The translations under genes and the position numbers were made by a program. A stretch of 64,000 nt of DNA from QHXQ01 sp036389395 (GTDB lineage: Bacteria > Acidobacteriota > Blastocatellia > Pyrinomonadales > Pyrinomonadaceae): NCBI GenBank assembly GCA_036389395.1, contig DASVPY010000052.1, positions 62,001-126,000 on the forward strand, in the 5' to 3' direction. The notes under the pieces were generated by a model. It ran no database searches. It saw only the letters and a list, made by a program, of their open reading frames with translations, and had not been told where the DNA came from. This document shows, piece by piece, positions 26,369-33,184 of this stretch; the stretch's first letter is position 1, and each line of letters starts with the position of its first letter.

Positions 26369-27709
26369 ATGAGCACAGGCAAACGGATCGTCATTTCGAC
26401 GTTCGGCTCGTTCGGCGACGTGCATCCTTACGTCGCCGTCGCGCTGGCGTTGCGCGCGCGCGGGCACGTGCCCGTGCTCGCCACGAGCGAGCCGTACCGC
26501 GAGAAGGCGGACGCGCTCGGGCTTGAGTTTCATCCCGTCCGGCCTGACCTGCCGTCCGTAGACCGGCCCGACGAGTTGGCGCAACTCGTCGAGCGGCTGA
26601 TGGAGCAGAGAACCGGCACGGAAGAAATCTTCAGGCTGCTCATGCCGCACCTGCGCGATGTCTACGAAGACCTGACGGCGGCGTGTGCGGGCGCGGACTT
26701 GATCGTGACGCACCCGCTGCCGTTCGCCGGGCCGCTCGCCGCGCAGAAGCTCGGCCTGCGTTGGGTGTCGAGCGTGCTCGCGCCCATCTCGCTCTTTTCC
26801 AGTTACGACCCGCCCGTGCCGCCGCAAGCGCCCGCGCTCTACGGGCTGTTGAAGCTCAGCCCCCTCGCCGTGCGCGGCCTGATGCTCGTCGCGCGCCCGC
26901 GGCTTGAGCGGATGATGAAGCCGGTCTACCGCCTGCGCGCCGAGCTAGGTCTGCCGCGCGGCGGGCAGCCGCTCTTCGAGGGCCAGCACTCGCCGACGTT
27001 GGTGCTCGCGCTCTTCTCGCGCGTCATCGCCGAGCCGCAAGCAGACTGGCCCGCGCACACGCGCGTCACCGGCTTCCCCTTCTACGACCGGCGCGACTAC
27101 TTCGGCGAGCGCGAGACGCCGCGCGCGCTGTTAGAATTCCTCGACGCCGGGCCGCCGCCCATCATCTTCACGCTCGGCTCGTCCGCCATCTGGGTCGCGC
27201 GCGACTTCTACCGCGACTCCATCGCGGCGGCGCGCGCGCTGGGCCGCCGCGCGCTCCTGCTCATCGGGCACGAGCGCAACCGTCTGGCGGAGCCGCTGCC
27301 CGAAGGCGTGGCCGCCTTCGAGTACGCGCCCTACGGCGAGGTGCTGCCGCGCGGCTGCGCCACCGTACACCAGGGCGGCGTCGGCACGACGGGGCAAGCC
27401 CTGCGCGCGGGCCGGCCCGCGCTCGTCGTGCCGCACGCGCACGATCAGTTCGACAACGCCGCGCGCGTCGAACGCTTGGGTTGCGCCCGCGTGCTCGCGC
27501 GCCCCAGGTACGACGCCGCGCGCGCCACGCGCGAACTCGACCGACTGTTAACCGAGCCGACCTACGCGACGCGGGCCGCCGAAGTCGGCCGCCGCGTGCA
27601 AGCGGAAGACGGCGCGAGCGCCGCCGCCGACGCCATCGAGGAGGTGCTGAGGGGACAGAAGTCAGGAGTCAGGAGTCAGGAGTCAGAAGGGAATCAGAAG
27701 CCGGCGTAG
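26369..27709 (+). CDS. GT1-type glycosyltransferase (UDP-glucuronosyl/sterol glucosyltransferase-like)
   Basis: A 446-residue protein with two Rossmann domains (GT-B fold). The N terminus VISTFGSFGDVHPYVAVALAL is the classic acceptor-domain start. The C-terminal half carries FTLGSSAIWVARDFY and the nucleotide-sugar motif VHQGGVGTTGQALRAGRPALVVPHAHDQFDNA. Such enzymes glycosylate lipids, sterols, polyketides or pigments; the acceptor is unknown. The ATG at 26369 is taken because the family starts there. The last 17 residues are encoded by the AGTCAGG word repeat and are probably not part of the fold. Confidence 0.88.
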   Translation: MSTGKRIVISTFGSFGDVHPYVAVALALRARGHVPVLATSEPYREKADALGLEFHPVRPDLPSVDRPDELAQLVERLMEQRTGTEEIFRLLMPHLRDVYEDLTAACAGADLIVTHPLPFAGPLAAQKLGLRWVSSVLAPISLFSSYDPPVPPQAPALYGLLKLSPLAVRGLMLVARPRLERMMKPVYRLRAELGLPRGGQPLFEGQHSPTLVLALFSRVIAEPQADWPAHTRVTGFPFYDRRDYFGERETPRALLEFLDAGPPPIIFTLGSSAIWVARDFYRDSIAAARALGRRALLLIGHERNRLAEPLPEGVAAFEYAPYGEVLPRGCATVHQGGVGTTGQALRAGRPALVVPHAHDQFDNAARVERLGCARVLARPRYDAARATRELDRLLTEPTYATRAAEVGRRVQAEDGASAAADAIEEVLRGQKSGVRSQESEGNQKPA

Positions 27710-27813
27710 AAAAGCTCGGTGCGTCTTCTGTCTTACTTCTTCTTCCGACATCCTTCTTATTTCTGCCGGCTTCCGGTTTCTTCTTCCGGCTTCTGGCTTC
27801 TGGCTTCTGACTA
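27660..27813. repeat. Hairpin of AGTCAGG / AGAAGCC words overlapping a gene end
   Basis: Four AGTCAGG-like words then AGAAGCC-like words form the left side. Many CTTCTGG/CTTCCGG words ending in CTGACT form the right. The left side lies inside the coding end of the glycosyltransferase; the right ends 15 bases before the coaX start. Confidence 0.85.
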
Positions 27814-27828
27814 CTGCAAACTACCACC

Positions 27829-28641
27829 ATGCTACTCGTCATTGACGTAGGCAACACGAACACTTCGCTCGGCGTGTATGAGGGCGCGCGGCTGGTGACG
27901 CACTGGCGGCTGACGACGGCGCGGGAGCGCACCGTGGACGAGTACGGCGTCCACGCGCGCAACCTGTTCGCGCTGGCCGGGCTGGACTTCCAGGCCATAG
28001 ACGCCGTCGCCGTCGCCTCGGTCGTGCCGCCGCTCAACTTCACCCTCAAGCGCATGGCCGAGGTCTACTTCGGCCACACGCCGCTCTTCATAGATCACAC
28101 GACCGACACGGGGATGCCCATTGACTACGAGCCGCCGTCGGACGTGGGCGCGGATCGCATCGTGGACGCGGTCGCCGCCATCCGACGCTACGGCGCGCCC
28201 TGCATCGTCGTGGACTTCGGCACGGCCACGACCTTCGACGCGATAGACGCGCGCGGGCACTACCTCGGCGGCGTCATCACGCCCGGCATCGCCATCTCGT
28301 CCGACGCGCTGTTCGCGCGCGCGGCGCGGCTGCCGCGCGTCGAGATACGCCGGCCCGCGTCGGTCGTCGGCTCGTCCACCGTCGGCTCGATCCAGTCGGG
28401 GCTGTTCTACGGCTACGTCGGGCTGGTGGACGGCATCCTGCGCCGGATGCGCGCCGAACTCGGCGCGGAGACGCGCGTCGTCGCCACCGGCGGGCTCGCC
28501 CCGCTCATCGCCACCGGCTCCGAGTTGATCGAGACCGTGGACGACACGCTGACGTTGGAAGGATTGCGGTTGATATACGAGAGGAGTCAGGGGGCAGGAG
28601 TCAGTAGTCAGAAGCCAGAAGCCAGGAGCCGGAATGAATAG
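27829..28641 (+). CDS. coaX: Type III pantothenate kinase
   Basis: A 270-residue enzyme that phosphorylates pantothenate in the first step of coenzyme A synthesis. The ASKHA-fold motifs are present: LLVIDVGNTNTSLGVYEG (phosphate 1), DVGADRIVDAVAA, VVDFGTATTFDAI (phosphate 2), GGVITPGIAIS, and VVATGGLAPLIA. The usual length is about 255 residues; the extra tail after LEGLRLIYER is encoded by the AGTCAGG word repeat. The gene is flanked by related repeats on both sides. Confidence 0.93.
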   Translation: MLLVIDVGNTNTSLGVYEGARLVTHWRLTTARERTVDEYGVHARNLFALAGLDFQAIDAVAVASVVPPLNFTLKRMAEVYFGHTPLFIDHTTDTGMPIDYEPPSDVGADRIVDAVAAIRRYGAPCIVVDFGTATTFDAIDARGHYLGGVITPGIAISSDALFARAARLPRVEIRRPASVVGSSTVGSIQSGLFYGYVGLVDGILRRMRAELGAETRVVATGGLAPLIATGSELIETVDDTLTLEGLRLIYERSQGAGVSSQKPEARSRNE

Positions 28642-28728
28642 CTGGCCTCTCATCTTCTGTCTCTTCAACTTCTGGCTTCTTCTACTGGCTTCCGTCTTCT
28701 GGCTTCTGACTCCTGACTCCTGACTTCT
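28585..28728. repeat. Second AGTCAGG / AGAAGCC hairpin, overlapping the coaX end
   Basis: The left side (AGTCAGG, AGAAGCC and variants) lies in the last coaX codons. The right side consists of CTTCTGG and CTGACTC words up to 28728, ten bases before the next start codon. It uses the same words as 27660-27813. Confidence 0.85.
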
Positions 28729-28738
28729 ACTTTTCGCC

Positions 28739-29533
28739 GTGACCTACTTCAACTACTTCACCGAGATCGAAGACACTTTCATCCGGCGGCGGGGGAAGCA
28801 CCTGCTGCTGAGTCCGATGGACTGGGCGCTGATCGAGAGTTGGCAGCAGCGGGGCGTGCCGTTGCACGTCGCGTTGCGCGGCGTCGAGCGCGCGTTCGAT
28901 TCCTACGAGGCGAAGCCGCGGCGGCGCAGCGTCAAGTCGCTGCTCTACTGCGAGGAGGAGGTCGAGGCGCAGTTCGCCGAGTGGCGCGAGCGCCAGCAGG
29001 GCGCGCACGTCCCGGCGGGCGACGCGGAGACGAAAGACGCCGCGGCGATGAGCGGCGTAGCAACGTCCGGCGCGGCGACGAACGGCGCGCGCGGCAGCGC
29101 CGCAACTCAGGCGAACGGCGACGCGGGGCTGCCGTTCCCGCGCGCCGCGATCAGCGCGCACCTGGCGGCGTGTCGCGCGCAGGTCGAGCAGGCGCACGCC
29201 GCGCGCGGGTCGGAAGACGAGTTGCGCGAGGCGCTCGCGCGCGTCGCCGCGCGGCTCGCAGAGTTGGAGACGGACTTCGCGCGCAGCCCGCGCCCGAACG
29301 CAGAGCAGTTGGAGGGCGCGCTGACCGACCTCGAAGGCTTGCTGGATCGCGCCCTGCGCGCGCACCTGCCCGCGGCGCAGATCGAGGCGCGCCGCGCCGA
29401 AGCCGAGGCGCAACTGCGCCCCTACCGCGCCCGCATGGGGCGCGAGACTTACGAGCAGACGCGCGACAACCTGCTCGCCAAACTGCTGCGCGAGGACGGC
29501 GGCGTCCCGCGCCTCAGCCTGTTCTACCTCTGA
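28739..29533 (+). CDS. Conserved-looking cytoplasmic protein of unknown function
   Basis: A 264-residue protein starting with GTG. The N-terminal 60 residues (FTEIEDTFIRRRGKHLLLSP, MDWALIESWQQRGVPLHVAL) look like a compact helical domain with a resemblance to DnaD/replication-type helices, which I cannot confirm. A low-complexity Ala/Gly/Thr region (about 95-130) separates it from a charged helical C terminus (about 140-264). No signal peptide or catalytic motif is visible. It lies between coaX and rlmD on the same strand. Confidence 0.65.
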   Translation: MTYFNYFTEIEDTFIRRRGKHLLLSPMDWALIESWQQRGVPLHVALRGVERAFDSYEAKPRRRSVKSLLYCEEEVEAQFAEWRERQQGAHVPAGDAETKDAAAMSGVATSGAATNGARGSAATQANGDAGLPFPRAAISAHLAACRAQVEQAHAARGSEDELREALARVAARLAELETDFARSPRPNAEQLEGALTDLEGLLDRALRAHLPAAQIEARRAEAEAQLRPYRARMGRETYEQTRDNLLAKLLREDGGVPRLSLFYL

Positions 29534-29590
29534 CCGCGTGGCGCGTCTGACAACGCTGCGGTGACACGTAGGTCGGCGTCAATGGTTAAG

Positions 29591-29673
29591 AGTTCAACGT
29601 TCAAGGTTCAAGGTTCAAGGTGCAGCCAGCGCCCGACCTTGAACCTTGAACGTTGAACTTTGAACGTTGAACT
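29591..29673. repeat. Second GTTCAAG hairpin, abutting the rlmD start
   Basis: GTTCAA(C/G) heptamers at 29591-29621 face the complementary run 29636-29673. The right arm ends two bases before the rlmD ATG and occupies the place where a ribosome site would be. Confidence 0.87.
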
Positions 29674-29675
29674 TT

Positions 29676-30929
29676 ATGATCGAGCCGTCGTCAAAATCGC
29701 CCGCGCCGCTACGCGTGGGCGAGGTGTTGGAGGTGGAGGTGGAGCGGCTCGTGCCGGGCGGCGCGGGGCTGGCGCACGCGCGCGGGCACACGCTGTTCGT
29801 CGCGCTCGCCGCGCCCGGCGACCGCGTGCGCGTCCGCGTCGCGCGCGTGCGCGGGCGCACCGCCTTCGCGTCCATCGCCGAACTGCTCGCGCCCGGCCCC
29901 GCGCGCGTCGAGCCGCCCTGCCCCTACTTCGGCCGCTGCGGCGGCTGCGACTTCCAGCAGCTCGCTTATGACGCGCAGCTCGCCGCCAAGGTCGAGTTCA
30001 TACGCGACTGCCTGCGCCGCATCGCGCGCCTCACGCCGCCCGCCGACATCCCCATCACGCCCTCGCCCGCCGCCTGGCACTACCGCGCGCGCGCCCGCTG
30101 GCAGCACGACCCGGAACACAAGCGGCTCGGCTACTACGAACTGGCCTCGCACCGCGTCTGCGACGTGGCCGAGTGCCCGGTCGTCGTGCCCGAAGTGCAA
30201 GCGACGCTCGCACGTCTACGCGAGTTAATGAACGACGACGCACTGCCGGCCGCCGCGGCCGAGTTTCAAGCCGTGGCCGGCGACGACGGCGTCGCGCTCG
30301 CGCCGCCCATCAACGAAGCGGACGCGGGCGCGCGCCGCCGCACCATCGCGGGCGAGCATTACCAGTTCGACGCCGACTGCTTCTTCCAGATCAACCACGC
30401 CCTCCTCGAACCGCTCGTCCGCGCCGCACTCCAAGACACGCACGACGGCGACGCCCAAAGCGTGTCAACTGACCTGACCAGTGCGTCGGCCGTCGATCTC
30501 TACTGCGGCGTCGGCCTCTTCACGCTGCCGCTGGCGCGGCGCTTCGCGCGCGTGACGGCGGTCGAGGCCAACGCGCGCGCCTGCGCCTACGCGCGCCGCA
30601 ACCTCGCCGCCGCGCAACTCACGAACGCACGCGTCGAGACCGCCCAGACCGGCCCCTGGCTCACGCGCCACGCCGCCCGCCTCGCCCCCGTCGCCCTCGT
30701 CCTCCTCGACCCGCCCCGCGCCGGCGCAGACGCCGAAACCCTCGACGGCATCCTCGCCCTCCGCCCCCAACGCATCGCCTACGTCTCCTGCGACCCCGCC
30801 ACCCTCGCCCGCGACCTCCGCGCCCTCACCGCCCACGGCTACGCCCTCGCCTCCCTCGCCGCCTTCGACCTCTTCCCTCAAACCCATCACGTCGAAACCG
30901 TCGCGCACCTAACACGCGCCGCCTCTTAA
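29676..30929 (+). CDS. rlmD: 23S rRNA (uracil-5-)-methyltransferase, RlmD/RumA type
   Basis: A 417-residue enzyme that uses S-adenosylmethionine to methylate a uridine of 23S rRNA (U1939 in E. coli numbering). Order: TRAM RNA-binding domain (residues 10-70), iron-sulfur cluster cysteines in CPYFGRCGGCDFQQL and in AECPV, then the methyltransferase with FFQINHALLEPLV, DLYCGVGLFTLPLA and the catalytic-cysteine motif VSCDPATLARDL. ATG 29676 is chosen over a TTG three codons upstream that lies in the repeat. No ribosome site is visible because the repeat occupies that place. The exact target uridine is inferred from the family. Confidence 0.9.
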   Translation: MIEPSSKSPAPLRVGEVLEVEVERLVPGGAGLAHARGHTLFVALAAPGDRVRVRVARVRGRTAFASIAELLAPGPARVEPPCPYFGRCGGCDFQQLAYDAQLAAKVEFIRDCLRRIARLTPPADIPITPSPAAWHYRARARWQHDPEHKRLGYYELASHRVCDVAECPVVVPEVQATLARLRELMNDDALPAAAAEFQAVAGDDGVALAPPINEADAGARRRTIAGEHYQFDADCFFQINHALLEPLVRAALQDTHDGDAQSVSTDLTSASAVDLYCGVGLFTLPLARRFARVTAVEANARACAYARRNLAAAQLTNARVETAQTGPWLTRHAARLAPVALVLLDPPRAGADAETLDGILALRPQRIAYVSCDPATLARDLRALTAHGYALASLAAFDLFPQTHHVETVAHLTRAAS

Positions 30930-31425
30930 AGTACAGAAGTGACCGAGAATATATAGTAGTGGAGGGAAAGATATATGAGTGAGTGAGAGTGCGGGTTCTA
31001 TTTATCTAACGTGAGTTCGACGTAAGCGAGCTAAAGAACCAGCGCCGGGCCGAGCCTTTCCCCTTCAGCATCACTTCTGAAACACGACCAAATCGTCTGT
31101 GGCTCAGAAAACGGGTAGAATCTCCATCGAGAGAGCCTCTCTTTCGCAAGCATGGTTGTTTTGGCGAACTCCATCTTACGAAATCCGGCTCTCTCTTTAC
31201 ATTCTTATCCCGAACTCACGTTATTGTAATAAAAGGCAGCGTGAAGGCTTCAGACAATTAACCTGCAAGAAGCACCTACAAAACCACTGTCAAGTTAATA
31301 AACGCCCTGCCGCCGAACTACTATTAGATTGCGTAGATGAAGTATGGCGGGATATACTCCCGCCGCTTCAAACAAGTATTCTCGCTCCACCCGATCAACA
31401 CTTAACGACCACCGAAGGAGGGCTT
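30930..31425. other. Intergenic region, 496 bases, AT-richer
   Basis: Composition is clearly lower in GC than on either side. A frame runs through the second half into the next gene, but its upstream part is not family-like and is not called. A perfect hairpin, GGCGGGA-TATAC-TCCCGCC (31346-31364), lies 60 bases before the next gene. The region may be part of a transferred segment with the following pair. Confidence 0.55.
31346..31364. promoter_or_regulatory. Hairpin or palindrome upstream of the 31.4-kb gene pair
   Basis: GGCGGGA and TCCCGCC are exact complements around TATAC. It could be an operator or an attenuator-like hairpin in the leader; position only. Confidence 0.35.
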
Positions 31426-31629
31426 ATGGATAAGCACGAACACCTCGGCGGTGAGGGCACGGCCAGCAAGACGCATGGGTCGCACGAGTTGAAGGCCGAG
31501 CACATGGCCCGGACGAGCGGCGTTGTTCCGCACGGATCGGTCCCGCCGCCTGATGCGGAGATACAACAGCACCGCAAAGAGAAAGCGGAGAGGCAGCAGC
31601 ACCAACAAGACAAAAAGGGGGAGTCATGA
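31426..31629 (+). CDS. Small His/Gln/Lys-rich hydrophilic protein of unknown function
   Basis: A 67-residue peptide, MDKHEHLGGEG to QQHQQDKKGES, with no hydrophobic segment and many His, Glu, Lys and Gln. GGAGGG lies before the ATG. Its stop overlaps the next start (ATGA), so the two genes are translationally coupled and probably work together. The first 25 residues recall short acidobacterial leader-like peptides, but I recognise no family. Confidence 0.65.
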   Translation: MDKHEHLGGEGTASKTHGSHELKAEHMARTSGVVPHGSVPPPDAEIQQHRKEKAERQQHQQDKKGES

Positions 31630-32996
31630 TTACTCCATCCCCGTCCGCGAGTTGGGAGGCGACCGGCGGATTGAATCAGGGCGGCGAGGGGTCTGACCAG
31701 CAGATCGCCGTCAGCGGTACGCACGTCGGCGTGAGCGGGCGCGCCGTGCTCGCCTTCTACACTAAAGCCGGCGCGAAGGTCTACGGCGTCACCGGAGCCG
31801 AAGCCTTTTTTATCGCGCAAGGGCTGCCCAAACCAGCATCCGGCAACTACGGCATTTACGACCTGCGCATGATCTTCGACGAGTACCGAAAGCGGTTCTG
31901 GGTCTGCGCGTTGACCACCCAGCCTGCGCCGGGCCGCACCGTCCCATCTTTCCTGTGCGCCGTCTCCAAAACGCAGAATCCGCTCGACGGCTTTTTCCTG
32001 TACTGGTGGGACTCTGTGCCGACGGCGGCAGGCTCCGGCTACCAGGTCGGCGACGGCTCCGACTACCCTTGTATAGGCATCGCGCCGCACGTCTTCGTTC
32101 AAACCAACAAAGTAGCGGGCGCGTCATACAAACACTGGCGCGTGGTCCTGCGCAACGCAGACAAGATGGCGCAGGGGCTGCCCGGCGCGCAGGTTGACGG
32201 CTGGGAGTGGTGGGGCTGGAACAATCCAGACGGCAAGAAGACCTACATCATCCAGCCGGCGGTTCATCACGGCCCGAGCGACCGCATCTACCTGGTCAAC
32301 AAATGGGGCAACCATGCTGAAGTCTGGGCCATCAGCAATCCGCTGACGCCGCAGCAGTCTTACGCCCGCGCAGACGTGGCGCTGCCGGGCACTTCCGGCT
32401 CGCTCATCAACGGCCCGCAGAAGGGGAATCTGGTAGCGAACCCGCCGCCCATCGCCATGGGGCCGCAGATCGGCGACGCCTTCCTCAAAGCGGTCTATAG
32501 AAACAACAAACTCTATTTCACGGCCAACAATGGCAAGGACTGGGACGGCAACGGCAACATGGCCTCCGGGCGGCTCATCCGCGCCAACGTCGCCAACTAT
32601 CCGAACGTCAGCATCGAGATAGACCGCACCTTCGGCCGGGCGTCCGCGTCCGACTCCCAAGGGAAGACTTACCACTACGCCTGGCCGAGCATCGAAGTGA
32701 ACAAGAAAAACGACATGGTGCTCTCGACCACGCGCACCAGCGCGTCCAGCTATCCGGACGTACGGCTCAGCGCCTACTACGCCGCCGAGGCGGACATACG
32801 CTCCAGCATCAGCCTACACGCCGGAGCTTCCCCCTACTTCGAAGGCTCTGGCCGCGCCTACAACTACTATGGAGAGGCCACAGCCTCCTGCGTAGACCCC
32901 TCCGACGACACAGCCATCTGGGTCGCCTCGCAGTTCCCCTACTCGACCAACAACAAGGGCGAAGCGAACTGGAGCATCTGGGTCGCCAAGCTCTAA
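31626..32996 (+). CDS. Trp/Tyr-rich, propeller-like protein of unknown function
   Basis: A 456-residue protein with no signal peptide despite an extracellular look. It has repeated beta-type stretches with aromatic and Gly/Asn turns (YGIYDLRMIFDEYRKRFWVC, DGWEWWGWNNPDGKKTYII, VYRNNKLYFTANNGKDWDGN, WSIWVAKL). The spacing of DYPCIGIAPHVFVQTN and FLKAVYRNNKLYFT suggests a beta-propeller, inferred only. It is coupled to the upstream 67-residue peptide, and a strong hairpin follows. I do not recognise the family. Confidence 0.7.
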   Translation: MITPSPSASWEATGGLNQGGEGSDQQIAVSGTHVGVSGRAVLAFYTKAGAKVYGVTGAEAFFIAQGLPKPASGNYGIYDLRMIFDEYRKRFWVCALTTQPAPGRTVPSFLCAVSKTQNPLDGFFLYWWDSVPTAAGSGYQVGDGSDYPCIGIAPHVFVQTNKVAGASYKHWRVVLRNADKMAQGLPGAQVDGWEWWGWNNPDGKKTYIIQPAVHHGPSDRIYLVNKWGNHAEVWAISNPLTPQQSYARADVALPGTSGSLINGPQKGNLVANPPPIAMGPQIGDAFLKAVYRNNKLYFTANNGKDWDGNGNMASGRLIRANVANYPNVSIEIDRTFGRASASDSQGKTYHYAWPSIEVNKKNDMVLSTTRTSASSYPDVRLSAYYAAEADIRSSISLHAGASPYFEGSGRAYNYYGEATASCVDPSDDTAIWVASQFPYSTNNKGEANWSIWVAKL

Positions 32997-33026
32997 CGCC
33001 CGACTTCGGCTCACGTCTCAACGGGC

Positions 33027-33067
33027 CTGGGGAATTCTCAAGATTTTATTGATTGAGAATTCCCCGG
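33027..33067. terminator. Bidirectional hairpin between convergent genes
   Basis: GGGGAATTCTCAA (33029-33041) pairs perfectly with TTGAGAATTCCCC (33053-33065), extended by two further pairs including a wobble, around an 11-base AT loop. It lies between convergent genes ending at 32996 and 33185. Confidence 0.7.
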
Positions 33068-33184
33068 CACTCTTTAGAGCGATGACCGCACGTTTGCCGA
33101 CCCCGCCGCACACCCAAACATGGGTCTCTTCATGTTCGGTGGCGACGGGCATGTGCGGGCGCGCGACGGCGGCGCGTGGTGGGT

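Noticed and set aside
26254..29673. Regularly repeated words that could be mistaken for a CRISPR array
   Set aside because: The units are 7-8 bases with no spacers, the arms are inverted rather than direct across a loop, and no cas gene is present.
31099..31425. A 109-codon N-terminal extension of the small gene at 31426
   Set aside because: The extension crosses an AT-rich, hairpin-bearing leader with no protein-like features, while a strong ribosome site marks the ATG at 31426.
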